The notes beneath the pieces are model-generated. The model ran no database searches. It worked only from the letters and a program-made list of their open reading frames with translations, and had not been told where the DNA came from. From the NCBI GenBank assembly GCA_033980235.1, contig CM067064.1, positions 1,786,501-1,850,500 of the forward strand: a stretch of DNA of 64,000 bases. Reading direction: 5' to 3'. Source of the stretch: Diadema setosum (lineage: Eukaryota > Echinodermata > Echinoidea > Diadematoida > Diadematidae). A program made the translations under genes and the position numbers. Below are positions 18,071 to 54,950 of the stretch, piece after piece; positions within the stretch are counted from its first letter, which is position 1, and each line of letters begins with the position of its first letter.

Positions 18071-20613
18071 GGAGACTACTGGAGGCAATATGTTGGAATT
18101 CTTTGGTTTTCTTATACCTCTGAACACTCTTGAGTCAGAATTGATTGAGGGAAGGGCACTTGACATTGAGAAAATTGCCCCTCCTCAAAAAATTTAAAAA
18201 ACGGGGGGGGGGGGGGGGGGGGGGGGCTTGTCTACCATTAATGGTTTTAGATCGTTCTTTAATTTCCGCAAAGTATTTCTGCAAAGTGCATGTTTAAAGG
18301 AAAAAATAGCATAGAGACACAAGTTTTGCCTGTGAAGTTGTGAAACATGCAAGTATTGTTTTTAAGTGCTTTCATACTTGATATTCATATACACTTTTTT
18401 TTTTCAAATTATAAATCATCTTCTAGTTGCAGATGCACAAGTTCAAATTAGTTATTATTCTTCACTTGCTCCAAGGCTTTTGTTTTATATCGGTGACAAA
18501 GACTGAATACAAACAACTCTGGATGCAAACAACTGTATGCTAATAAATACTTTTTATTAGAAAACGTATCACAATATAAAAACAGCTGCAAAATTGAAAG
18601 GTTTGCAAGGTACTTCAGAGGCAACGTATAACATATTTACCAGACTTCCCGATGCATTTTGTTTGGTGCTGTCTGATACACCAAGCCCACAGTGACAGTA
18701 GCTCATCTGATATGAAATCTGTAAAACCTGAGATGTGGAATGCCTGTTGTTTTATATATAATAAATAAACCACTCATACTTAGTTTAGTACTGGTACCAA
18801 ACATTGCCACAGTTTAAAGCAAACTAGACGGATACATTTGAAATAGAAAAGAAAGCCTTGGGGTGCTGCTGATTGTACGGTATAATCCTCATCAGATCCT
18901 CATCAGGATCATCAGTGCTTTTGCCAATCAGAACATAAACCAACAACCCTGTCAAAGAGGTTTAACAACACAGGCAATGTCATCTCAGTCAAAGAAACTT
19001 AGACCATAACCTGGCTGAAGCTTAAAGGACATAAGAACAATGACAAAAAAACTAACTTCTGGGATATAACAGGCAAAAATAAAGAACTAAGCAGAAAAGA
19101 GATTAACATGCAATTTAAGTCAAAACAACATAAAAGTGCAACAAATGAGGTATTTTCAGATTCACATGTAACTAGCAGAAGAGTATTTTTGTTGGCTAAT
19201 GATTTAACCTTCACTCAAGTTAAAGGCTTACTTCGTTTGCAATCCTGACCGGATAAATCAAAAAGAAAAGTAAAAGCAAAACAATTCAGGCAGCCTTTAA
19301 ATTGGGATAAAGTGCCCATCATACAAAAAGCATACTGGTGACCTGTGTCAAAACATAAGCACTAATACTGCAACAGGCAAAGTTTGTAGTGATTTTGGTA
19401 ACAAGTATACCCAGTCGTTTTTAAACAACATGCATGTTGTCATTTTCTCATTTCTCTCCATAGAAGTACTTATTTTCGCACATCTTTAAAGATACATAAT
19501 GTGCCCTGTAATGTCTTTCTAAATCACACACTTTCCAGTGCCCCCCTCCAGACGTTACATACACTACAACATTTCAATTGTTGGCTACATGAAATGCAAG
19601 GGATCTTTCTAAACCAAGACTTAGTTAAAACATATTTCCAAATCACAACTACAATTGTACACTGTATTTTCACAACTACAATTGTACACTGTATTTTGGA
19701 GACATATAGCCATTGTACAATCATGCAGTGACCCCTACATAAACAGTAGTTGTTAGTAGCAGGTAACAGATGGGAAAGAGGATGCCAAAATTGAAACATA
19801 TCAGCAATTTCAATCTGAACAGCCCAAACCCAAATCAATATCTGTATATCACATGATAATCCATAATCCACTTCTGCAATTTGGTAAGAATTGGTGTCAT
19901 GTACATCCTAATTTTTGGAATTTAGAGAATCAGCTAAATTATTTTGATTCCTATTCATTTATATGCCAGTCCTATCTTTTAATCTACCTATTCATTCATT
20001 ACCATTTTCACATCTAAATACATTTAGATTTGAAAACTTGTTAACAGTAACACTATGATGGCATCCAAGTTTGAGAACCATTACCTTATCTTGTCACCTA
20101 AATCTGAAATCAAGACAGTTCTGATAAAATGATTGCTTTGTTGCTCAAGCTAAGAACAGAAATCAATTCTACTGCATCTAATCACTAAAGTTACCACAAT
20201 CATTCTCTTTGATTTAATTCTGATAAGCAAAAGTTCAAATCATGCGAGAATTGTGAATCCAACCATAATGCAAATCAGCACTAATCCTTTTGACAGCTGG
20301 TTTTAAGTATGCTACATCGATCACTTCTGGTAATACAGATAATAAACATATGGTAAGAAATAACATTGGTATGGTTATCTTACTGGAATGTTTATGTATA
20401 AAATAAAAACACTCTATTGGTAAGTACTGATCAATAATTATGTTCACATAAAAACAGCCAAATTTCTGATAATAGATTTCCTTAACACTTCTGTGTTATA
20501 GCTCTTTACTATTTCTTGAGATAATTTCACATGTTCTACTTCAATCACAAAAGCAAACTCCTATCATCATTAAGAGGTAGAGAGCTTCATCAAATCAGAC
20601 ATCATCACATTGG
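18071..20613. other. Intergenic DNA or distal DNMT3 3' UTR
   Basis: No gene is seen. A run of about 25 guanines lies at 18203-18227. On the minus strand an AATAAA hexamer lies at 18553-18558, the first strong one I noticed downstream of the DNMT3 stop, so a DNMT3 transcript could in principle end here, but the distance (5.6 kb) makes this uncertain. Confidence 0.4.
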
Positions 20614-21428
20614 CAGGGTGGTCCACAAGGGGTTTTTGCATGTCGCTGCGACATGCTAAAGTTTTTGCACGACATCCTTCAAAACGTGCGACATTCCCCT
20701 CATTCACCCTCGTGAACACGAGACACAATAGCACTCTTTTTTTTTTTCGTCTTCTTCATTTTTCTTTTCTTTTTCTTTTCTTTTTTACCACACCACACAG
20801 CATGCATTCACCCCATCACATACTTGCTTAACACAACCAGGTGGTCACTCTCAGTCATAAATTTCTCCGGACACCCCCGTTATTCCAGGACTAATGATTA
20901 AAAAACAAAAAACAAAAAACAAAACTATGCTTAATAGGGCGGCTGGCATTGGATGTTGAAATATGGCATATTCTGGACAGGAGAATGAGTTATTAAAAAC
21001 TGTTGCAGCAGGACTGCCAATGAGAGTTGGCAGCCCTGAAACAGTCAGTGTACTGTACTGTAGTACAAGTTCAAGATGTCCTTCTCATTTTTCATAGCAT
21101 CCCCATTGAGGATTATATCATATCAAAAATATATTCAAAAGGTCTTAGGAGTAAGGACGATATAATAACATTTCAAGAACAATTTAAATTCTTATGTCAT
21201 AATCAAACATAATGATTTTTCAAATATATTAATGATTTTTATCCTGGCATTGCAGAGTGATCATGGTGATCAAAGTGTTCAAAATAAGGCTAAGATAGCA
21301 CCAGAGAGCATCTAGAACCCTAGACCCTAGACCCCGGCAGCAAGGGACTTCGCGCACACATACTTTCACGCGCAAGATCACTTTTTTCCCCAGCAACATG
21401 CTAAAATTTCAAGTTGTGGACCACCCTG
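20614..21428. mobile_element. 815-bp non-autonomous transposon, TIR CAGGGTGGTCCACAA
   Basis: The element starts CAGGGTGGTCCACAA and ends TTGTGGACCACCCTG (perfect 15-bp inverted ends) and is flanked by the direct repeat CATTGG (20608-20613 and 21429-21434). Subterminal GACATGCTAAA and CAACATGCTAAAATTT sequences also mirror one another. The interior has no transposase. Six- to eight-base duplications with CAGGG ends suggest hAT-like ancestry, but this is tentative. Confidence 0.8.
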
Positions 21429-22049
21429 CATTGGGCAGTAGCAGAGGTGTCATTTTCATCTCAGTTTTTAGAATTTTAGAAATCAGAAAGAACACAGCAT
21501 AAGATGAGGAATGGTGAGGTAAAATAATGTTTCAGCTTCGTCATGTATAGTGACCGACATTTTGTGACAGGTAAAGACAACCTGTGACTTCTATGAAGTC
21601 AAGTTGAGGATTGCATTCATGTAGAAGGTACATAAGGTAGGGAAAATGATGGCAATGATGCACATAAACAACAGAAAAATCCTAAGAAATATCCTTTGAT
21701 AAAAACATCCATATGAGATTTCAATTTGCATCTCCTGCATTAAGGAACTCTAAAAGAAAACCAGTTGTAAACAACACAGTGTATCTCGAAAATCTAGCAA
21801 AGCCTACCACAAAACAAAGTAAAAGAACAAAGAAATGGCAGCTACTCTGACTGCTTGAACCAAAACAAAACAGAAAATGTGAAATCATAACACTTCTTTG
21901 TAAAATCTGTCTGCATTAAGTAAGCCAAGTTCGGTGCACCATCATTCAAGACTACCTGCAAATGCTAAATATCTTCAATTCTACTAACAGTGTAAGCATG
22001 AAACAATAGGTAAAATGGTTAAATATATGGGGCAAGGTGCGGCAGTGGT

Positions 22050-24085
22050 AAGGTGAAGGTGGAGTCATTGTGAAGAGTGACTGTTTTTGGTTACGATGTG
22101 GGCAGAATCGAGTGTGGCAGCAGGCAAGTGTGGGCAGAATGTAGCTAAGACAAGGTCAAGAATGGGATTTGTCATGTGGAGGAGGGGTCTGGTAAAGAGA
22201 GGGTAAGATGGAGGTTGAATTGGGTGGACATGGGGTCTGGAAGAGGTTGAACCAAGTAGAGGTGGGGTGTGGAAGAGGGTGAATCAGGTTAAGGTGGGTT
22301 CTGGTGGAGGTGAAGTCAGGAGATAAGGTCTAGTAGAGGGTGAGTCAGGTTAAGATGGGGTCTGGTAGAAGTTGAGTCAGGTGGAGGTGGGGTCTGGTGG
22401 AGGTGAAGTCAGGAGGTAGGGTCTAATAGAGGGTGAGTCACATTGAGATTGGGGGTGGGGGCGCTGCGGTAGAGGTTGAGTTAGGTAGAGGTGGGATCAA
22501 TGGAGGTGATGGACCAGTTGGAGGTAGAGTCAGGTGGAGATTATGTCTGGTAGAGGGTGAGTCAGGTGGAGGTGGGGTATGGTAAACAGTGAGTCAGGTG
22601 GAGATGGGGTCTAGTAGAAGTTGAGTTAGGTGGAGGTGGGATCAGTAGAGATGATGGACCAGTTGGAGGTGAAGTCAGATGGAGGTGGGGTCTGATAAAG
22701 GGTGAGTCAGGTGGAGATTGGGTCTGTAGAAGTTGAGTCAGGTGGAGGTGGAATCAGTGGAGGTAATAGGTCAGGTGGAAGTGCATGGAGTCTGGTGGTG
22801 GGGTAAGGGTGAGGTGGGGTCTGGTAGAGGTGAAGTCAGGAGGTAAGGTCTGGTAGTGGGTGAGTCAGGCTTAGGGAGAGCCAGGTAGAGGTTGATTTGA
22901 GTGGAGGTGGGGCCTTGTAAAGGGTGAGTCAGGTTGAGGTGGGAGCAGAGGAGGTGATGGGTCAGGTAAGGGTGGGGTCAGGTAGAGGTAGGGTCAGGTG
23001 GAGGTTGAGTATGGTAGAGATGGGATCAAGTGGAGGTGGGGTCATCAGGTAGAAGTACGGTCAGGTAGAAGTAGAGTCAGGTGGAGGTTGAGTAAATGGA
23101 GGTGGAGTACGGTGGAGATGGAGTACGGTGGAGATGGGGTCTGGTGGAGGCGGGGTCTGGTAGAGGTAGGGTCTGGTAGAGGTGGGGTCTGGTGGAGGTA
23201 GGGTCTGGTGGAGGTAGGGTCTGGTAGAGGTAGGGTCTGGTAGAGGTAGGGTCTGGTAGAGGTGGGGTCTGGTAGAGGTAGGGTCTGGTAGAGGTAGGGT
23301 CTGGTAGAGGTAGGGTCTGGTAGAGGTAGGGTCTGGTAGAGATAGGGTCTGGTAGAGATAGGGTCTGGTAGAGGTAGGGTCTGGTAGATGTAGGGTCTGG
23401 TGGAGGTGGGGTCTGGTGGAGGTAGGGTCTGGTGGAGGTGGGGTCTGGTGGAGGTAGGGTCTGGTGGAGGTGGGGTCTGGTGGAGGTAGGGTCTGGTAGA
23501 GGTAGGGTCTGGTGGAGGTAGGGTCTGGTGGAGGTGGGGTCTGGTAGAAGTGGGGTCTGGTGGAGATAGGGTCTGGTGGAGGTGGGGTCTGGTAGAGGTA
23601 GGGTCTGGTAGAGGTGGGGTCTGGTAGATGTGGGGTCTGGTAGAGGTAGGGTCTGGTAGAGGTAGGGTCTGGTGGAGGTGGGGTCTGGTGGAGGTAGGGT
23701 CTGGTAGAGATGGGGTCTGGTAGAGGTGGGGTCTGGTAGAGGTGGGGTCTGGTAGAGGTGGGGTCTGGTAGAGGTAGGGTCTGGTAGAGGTGGGGTCTGG
23801 TGGAGGTAGGGTCTGGTGGAGGTGGGGTCTGGTAGAGGTAGGGTCTGGTAGAGGTGGGGTCTGGTAGAGGTAGGGTCTGGTAGAGGTGGGGTCTGGTGGA
23901 GGTAGGGTCTGGTGGAGGTAGGGTCTGGTAGAGGTGGGGTCTGGTAGAGGTGGGGTCTGGTAGAGGTGGGGTCTGGTAGAGGTGGGGTCTGGTAGAGGTA
24001 GGGTCTGGTAGAGGTAGGGTCTGGTAGAGGTGGGGTCTGGTAGAGGTGGGGTCTGGTAGAGGTAGGGTCTGGTGGAGGTAGGGTC
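22050..24085. repeat. Large 16-bp minisatellite at the DNMT3 3' end
   Basis: The distal half (23138-24085) is a near-pure array of about 59 copies of a 16-bp unit, GTCTGGTAGAGGTRGG (R is A or G), with A/G variants at two positions. The proximal half (22050-23137) is a degenerate, higher-order version mixing GTCAGGTGGAGGT-type units. The array ends 39 bp before the DNMT3 stop codon, so it probably lies in the 3' UTR or immediately beyond. Since 16 is not a multiple of 3, three units make a 48-bp frame cycle; the minus strand therefore carries a 356-codon open frame with a 16-residue repeat (LPDPTSTRPYLYQTPP) that I regard as an artefact. Confidence 0.93.
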
Positions 24086-24124
24086 GGGCAAGTGCAATGA
24101 TGCAGTAGGACTCACACTATGGTG

Positions 24125-49206
<25,082 letters not shown>

Positions 49207-49716
49207 CCTTCCTGGACAGTTTGTTGAAATGTTCACACTTCTTCCCACTTTCCAGTACTGTCCTGCTGGTAGGAAGCCTACAGATGCTTATGTGTCAACC
49301 TGGAAACAGATTTAGCACATAAATATGTATAAAAAGCCAAATCCTTCTACAGCAGTGGTATGTGTGATAACGTTCTGAAGAATTAAGTTTTTATAAAAAT
49401 GATTCAGATACAATGAAGATATATATATTCCATAAAGGGAGTTCTACATTCAACAGGAAAAAAAAAAGCCTTTGACATTTCAAACATGTCCTCAAAATAA
49501 AAGAGCACTTTCTGAAAACACTTGATGTACCGGTATATCTTCATATAATACCCAATGTCTACAACCTTACTGAAGGTTTAGAAATTCTCTTTTTCTAAAG
49601 GCCTGTTTCTATTTTTATTCTGTATTAAGTGTGTGTTTCTACTGGACACCCCGTATCACCTCACATCACAGACAATTTTGTTCCCTGCCTCACCTTGTAT
49701 ATTGCTACTCTCCAGG

Positions 49717-50142
49717 GGTGTATCCAGGATTTTTTCAGGGGGGGGGGGGGGGGGGGTTGTAATCAAAATTTTTGGACCTTTACCTTTGTGATCGAGGGAG
49801 CGGAGCAACCGTGCGGGGGGAGGGTGTGGGAGGGGGGTGTCCCCCCCTCCCACGGTAGGGAGTTTTTGAATTTTATATCTTTATATGGGGCCATTTGGTG
49901 CATACAAAAGTGACTTTTTCGGCATGGCAGTGCGGCTTAGAAATAAGGTATGGCATATTAAAACTAAGTTACGAAATTTACGAGGTTTTTGACAATTTGG
50001 TCACTTTTTTTCCCTGTTGTATATGGGGTAAAAAGCCCTCAAAAAACAAAAATGTCTTTTACAAAAAGTGGACCTTCTGAAAATTTGGGGGGGGGGGGGG
50101 GTCGTACCACCCTCCCGACCCCCCCTTGCATACACCCATGCT
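49717..50142. mobile_element. Element with GGGTGTATCCAGG ends and G/C runs
   Basis: The left end reads GGGGTGTATCCAGGATTTTT followed by about 20 G; the right end has a G run, then CCCCCCCTTGCATACACCC. The ends are inverted. The interior resembles other poly-G-bearing repeats (poly-G at 18203 and at 53850 may be fragments). It is upstream of the DNMT3 coding region. Confidence 0.65.
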
Positions 50143-50190
50143 CTCCAACATGTTTCTACCGGGCAATATGCGGTGATGCCAGGTACAGCA

Positions 50191-50364
50191 TAGCCTTTTG
50201 CAAAGGCGGCTCGCAATGGACTCACATACGGTGGGCGGTGGACTCGCGCGCACATAGAGATCAGATTACACTCGCAGCTCGCCGGTCTCGTGCTGTGTGT
50301 GCGAGTCCATTGCTCTCTGTGTGCGTGTGCTGAAATTATAGCGAGCTGCCTTTGCAAAAGGCTA
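50191..50364. mobile_element. 174-bp MITE with 9-bp target duplication (Mutator-like)
   Basis: The ends TAGCCTTTTGCAAAGGCGGC and GCTGCCTTTGCAAAAGGCTA are inverted over about 24 bp with one mismatch. They are flanked by GGTACAGCA at 50182-50190 and 50365-50373. It shares TAGCCTTTTG and duplication length with 36178-36648. Confidence 0.93.
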
Positions 50365-50589
50365 GGTACAGCAGGGTAATGTGAGGATCAAACTAGCAAA
50401 ATGCAGTGAACCAGAAAGTTGCAAATCTAACAACGCAGATAAGGGCACTGGCATGCCTTATGTGATCCAATGAATAACATGCAGCATCATCCAATAACAA
50501 TTTAAGATTTCAAGAATTTTGTACGTATCCACTCTGTGTCTACTGATGTGACGAGCATGGACGGGTTTTTAAGAAATGAAAAGAGGACT

Positions 50590-51100
50590 CTATGACCCCA
50601 TTTACAGTGCGAGGCTCGGCCGCGGCCGAGCCCAGCCCCGCTTCAGTGTAAATGCGCAAAAGGCCAAATGCGAGGCCAAAATTGGCCTCGCATTTGGCTT
50701 CGCTCTGGAGGTGGTCTCGGCCTCTTCTTGGTGTAAACGCAAACTGGGCCAAATGCGCGGCCAATTTTAGTCTGGCTTCCAGACTCTCTGCCCGTACTAT
50801 TTCGCTATTCACGATATTAACCCCCTCAACGTGGAAAACTAGTATAGTTTAAGGTGGTTTTGTCCTGCAAATGATTTTTCCTTCGGCAAAGGCCTTTGCC
50901 AGAACGGCAACTTCGTCGCCACGAAATCCAGTTTGCAAAAGGTCTGAAAACCAGGCTATACCAAAATGCGTTTGTTTACAAGCAGAGCGCCACTACGACA
51001 AAATATTGAAAGGTTTGAATTAAAAGCGCGGCCGAGCCCAGCAGTGTAAATGGACAAAATTGCGAGGCTCGGCCCCGCAATTGAGGCTGGGCTCTGATCC
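50590..51100. mobile_element. GC-rich hairpin element with TTTACAGTGCGAGGCTCGGC ends
   Basis: Blocks reading GCGAGGCTCGGC, GGCCGAGCCCAGC and CAGTGTAAATG recur in both orientations at each end, with inner GGCCAAATGCG and CCTCGCATTTGG copies. Elements with CCATTTACACTG ends of this kind are usually hAT-like; I could not fix a target duplication. Confidence 0.65.
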
Positions 51101-51202
51101 AGCGGTCTCATCACCAAAACTTTACAAATTCATAACTTTTGAACAGACTGTCCAATTTTCGTCAAACTTTCACTGACGTATTCTACTAATTTTGCTCCAT
51201 TC

Positions 51203-52107
51203 AAAACTTGAAACTTGAAACTTGAAATGATAATCCCTGTAGCAGCTCATCGAAGCTAAACTGGGATGGACTGTGCGATGACGACGTTGGCCGACGGTGC
51301 TTGAAGTGCTATTATGCAGATGTAACTATTTACAATAAAATGTCATGTGCGTGCAAATAAAAATCAGGCTGCCAGGCTTACAGCATTTTGGACCCTACGG
51401 GAGGCTGCAACCTTCTGATAATTGGTAGGGCAGCCTTCTGGAAGGTGTTAACAGTAGGTGCAGTGACAGCGTTGCTTGGTAGGTGGTTCCAGATCCATAC
51501 AGTACGTGGATAGAAGGAATATTTGTATGGGTCAATTGAGGCATCTGGTATCATGTATTTGAGCTGGTGGTCATGTCTGCCAATGTAAGGGGCTGGAAAG
51601 ATGGAGGGCGGAAGTGATATGTTGACAAGGTTGTAGTGGACTTTGTAGAACATGGTGCATTGTGCTGTGAGGCGTCGTGTGTGCAGTGTGTCCCATCCCA
51701 GTTTGGATACAAGGGATGTAGAGGAAGTACCCCATCTGTAATCCTGGTGGACGAAGCGAGCAGCTGCTTTTTGGACTCCTTCAAGGCCTTGTACTGTGTT
51801 GGTGTGGTATGGATTCCATGCCTCTGATCCATACTCTAGCTGCGGACGAACAAGCATTTGATATGCCCTGTTTTTGACAGCTTTGGAGCATGGGGATAAT
51901 GTACGACGTAGGAGACCGAGGGTTTTGTTAGCTTTTTGACGAATGGCCTGGCAGTGAGTAGCCCAGCGAAGATCTTTTGAGACCGTGACCCCCAGGTACT
52001 TGTATTGTTGGACTCTGGGTATGGTCTCCTGAAGGAGCTTGTATTCACGGAGCGAAGGTTTCCGTTTTCTGGTAATAGTAAGAGTAGCACATTTGGGAAT
52101 GTTGAAA
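51203..52107 (-). mobile_element. 5'-truncated non-LTR retrotransposon (CR1/jockey-type)
   Basis: The minus strand encodes about 243 intact codons of the C-terminal part of a LINE ORF2 protein: the end of the reverse transcriptase (FNIPKC, YKYLGVTVSKDLRW, KANKTLGLLRRTLSPC, AYQMLVRPQLEYGSEAW) and the following region (AAARFVHQDYRW, SFYPRTVWIWNHLPS). The 3' end is a TTTCAAG repeat, not poly-A, as in CR1-like elements. The 7-bp duplication TCCATTC (51196-51202 and 52108-52114) marks both ends. The ATG at 52112 comes from the target site, so the frame is not a native start. Confidence 0.92.
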
Positions 52108-52112
52108 TCCAT
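51378..52112 (-). pseudogene. LINE ORF2 C-terminal fragment
   Basis: An uninterrupted frame of 244 codons, lacking the endonuclease and the first part of the reverse transcriptase including the catalytic YADD box. It cannot be active. The absence of stops shows the insertion is relatively young compared with the surrounding degraded repeats. Confidence 0.9.
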
Positions 52113-52794
52113 TCACTCAATCAACATGTTTTTTTTTTATTATTTTTTAGGGTTAATTCCCTTTTTATATCAAACTTTACTGATTAAAGCTTTTAGTAGT
52201 TGTTTCTATCCCTAACTCACATTTTAGAACTATTTTAAAGCATGAATGCTGGGTTTTTGTTTCATCTGCAAACAGTGAATTACGCCTTTAACAGGTAGAT
52301 TATTTTCAGGAGTTTTTAAAATAATCCCTTCCTTAGGTTGGATGCAATCTATCAGATCAGAATTGTCCATGTTACAGCACAAGTGAAGCATATCAGATTC
52401 CTTCTGTAGTATGGTTAAATACATTGCACCATCAGGCACTGTTCAGTGGTACATTGGATATAGCTATTTGAGCTTTATAACTTTTTTCTCCCTTAATGGA
52501 GATTTGCATAACAGTAAAAGCACAAGAAATGCCAGAAATATACAAGAAATAGCAGCTCAGGGTGAAGTTTCAATTCCAAGGGCAAAAAGGTAGGCCTATT
52601 AGTATTAGCCCTGCAGTAGCCGTATCAAATGCCATTACTCAAGCAACTATAGCATGCCTACCATACATATTTTGTAATTAATGATATTGTGACTGATCTA
52701 CTAATTGGTCCAAGAACTAATACACGTTGTAGTATCATATGGTACAATTTTTTCATGGGCTTACTCTACTCGCTCCTTCCAATGTACACTGCTT

Positions 52795-53589
52795 AGGCCC
52801 CAGTCACATAAAATAAACATGTACGGATCCTCAAGGATATACATGATGATCCGGGTTGTTACAAGATAATTTTGACCTCCATGGAGCGTCAACGAGAGTT
52901 GATATGACTGTACACATGGTATTATCACGGCAGCTACACGGGGGTAAAGGCCAGAAGAGTGCAGCGTCTACACAGATCAATTAACATGGCAGTTAGACAC
53001 GGCAGCCACATGGACCATGAAGCCGGATGTTTTTGACCTCCAAAAGTTGCTGTGTTGGCCTCCCAGGGTGTGTTCGAGCGCTCTAAAGTGAACCAAAGCA
53101 TACCATACCGAACTGTGCCAGATTTGAAGCGTTCGAGCGCTCTGGCGAGAAAACGTACCTCACGAGTTATTTTTAGAAAAGGTCGCGCATTTTTTAGGAA
53201 GAATGTCATCCACCTGGCGCTTGAACCACTTACAGCTGTCCCGAACAAAGAGGATGATGTTTTTGCATTGTGACGTATGCGCATGATATGCGCAAGCTTT
53301 ACAGCGAACTTTTGGTACGCTTTTGGTACGCTTCTGGAGCACATCAGGATGTGGTCCACTTTTGGCTCGGTTCAGTACGGTAGGGTACACTTTAGGAGTG
53401 TCGAGCGCTCCTCTGGCACGGGTACTGTACGGTACAGTTCGCTATAGGAGAGCGCTCGAACACACCCCCGGATGCTATCTGATGCCCAAGGTGTCAACAC
53501 AGATCTCTCCCCAGATCACCGCCGATCAGAGCCACGGTGATCCAGGGTGATCCAGCATGATCCAGCATGTCTATGTGACTGGCCGGGGC
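52795..53589. mobile_element. hAT-like element with GGCCCCAGTCACAT ends, host of a nested MITE
   Basis: The left end reads AGGCCCCAGTCACATAAA and the right end TATGTGACTGGCCGGGGC, an inverted pair. Repeated GATCC-type motifs (GTGATCCAG) occur in both subterminal parts. The inner 53066-53467 segment is a second element with its own inverted ends. Confidence 0.65.
53066..53467. mobile_element. 402-bp MITE with GGGTGTGTTCGAGCGCTC ends
   Basis: The ends GGGTGTGTTCGAGCGCTC and GAGCGCTCGAACACACCC are perfectly inverted. Inner blocks (AACCAAAGCATACC, GCGTTCGAGCGCTCTGG and inverses) extend the hairpin. It is nested in 52795-53589. Open frames across it on the minus strand follow the symmetry and are not genes. 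Confidence 0.88.
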
Positions 53590-54769
53590 AAAACAAAACA
53601 AACAAAACATAACAAACAAAACCAATGTTTATGGTATACCTATTGTTGGTGTACTTTAAAATTAAAGAAGCAGTCTTGAGAATTATCATACACGCTTTTT
53701 TTAATTAGTTCACCTTGATTTGATTTTGGGGGAGATTGCGGGGTAATAAAAATATTATGGGGTCCAACTCCCCCCGCCCCCCACCAGCTACAGTACGTAC
53801 CCATGTACATGTAATTTACAAAATTTATACCAGCAAGAGTTTCAGAAGGGGGGGGGGGGGAATGCAATAGCTGAATTATGGGTACAGTCCTTTGATACTA
53901 TCTGTGGTGAGTTAGCTCGTCTCTCACATTCTAACAGTTAGTATCAAATTAACACCAACCTCCCTATTCATACACAAACATGTGCACTGAAGTGCAGCAG
54001 CAACCAATGCACTGCATCACTACCACCGACCACCACAGCACACTCACTCTCAGCCCATTCGTGAAATTCAAGACAATTACTCTTCATTCTGACTTTATTC
54101 AGTGCCGTGTAGACTGTGAACTACATTGCACTTCTGCACTTCCAAGACTTCTTAGGTGACACGTACACTACAACCGGTATACAGAATACTCAATATGACC
54201 AAAATTTTCATATATTTCCTTACCACTCCTACGCCGTAACCATAGATCATGCAACGACGTGACGTGGAAATACAAACTTGCTAGCTTCGAAGCTCTTGGG
54301 TGGTGGAAAGCATGCACGCACACCACAGCCAGTGTAGAGTGGAGAAAGTGAAGAGAGCTCGCACCATCACAATCTGCGCTGCCCTGGGATTGGGAATGGG
54401 ATACCATGAAGCCGATTCATGGATTGCAACAACAATGTACCAGGTACTACATGTAGTATTATACAGTACAGTCATTTAATCGTGATCACACAACCACGTG
54501 ACTTTCTTGCCCACTTGAAATGTGACTACTACTAGTACTCTCTTACTCTAGTACACTGTATTTCCATGTGGTAGAATACTAGTACTGTATAGTGTAATAC
54601 AATGTACACTGTATTGTAACTTAGGATAAGCGCATATGATGATTTCATATATCAAATCGATGAATGCTAGACTAAATTTTATACATTACTGCCCACCGCA
54701 AACATGCTCTCTCTAACACGTGGTAGTAGGATACATGTGGGTATCTCTCTCCTAGTTACATAGCTTAGT

Positions 54770-54950
54770 AATTGAATACGGGGATGGACAAGATGGGAGG
54801 GCCCGGAGGGGTCGCCATGGTAGCAAACTAGGGGTGTGTCTAAAGGCGGGAACTGGCGCGCATTTATTATGGTGGATGGGGAAATCCCAGGGAGCTCCGA
54901 GGTGTATCACCTCCAAAGTTGATAGAGCGCCGCGCACTACCATGGTAAAC
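54770..54950. promoter_or_regulatory. GC-rich segment with paired E2F-like sites (candidate DNMT3 promoter)
   Basis: A GC-rich island in AT-rich surroundings contains GGCGGGAA (54845-54852) and GGCGCGC (54855-54861), both matching E2F/DP consensus forms, on adjacent helical faces. It is 5.6 kb upstream of the first DNMT3 coding exon and 1.3 kb from histone H3. An upstream non-coding DNMT3 exon must exist, because the exon at 49186-49299 begins with a good acceptor. Assignment as the DNMT3 promoter is inference. Confidence 0.35.

Larger units (their letters stand above)
51110..52135. mobile_element. Long-hairpin family fragment split by a LINE
   Basis: 51110-51202 (AACTTTTGAACAGACTGTCC to CTACTAATTTTGCTCCATTC) and 52108-52130 (TCCATTCACTCAATCAACATG) together reproduce the contiguous sequence seen at 60890-60985 and 17960-18030. 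The LINE at 51203-52107 lies between them. Confidence 0.8.

Noticed and set aside
50540..50852. Open frames on both strands in a GC-rich block (Ala/Arg/Gly-rich)
   Set aside because: The block is an inverted-repeat element; frames mirror each other and contain no known domain.
52934..53390. 141-codon minus-strand frame with arginine-rich stretches
   Set aside because: Spans the symmetrical MITE at 53066-53467; its open state follows from the palindromic GC-rich arms.
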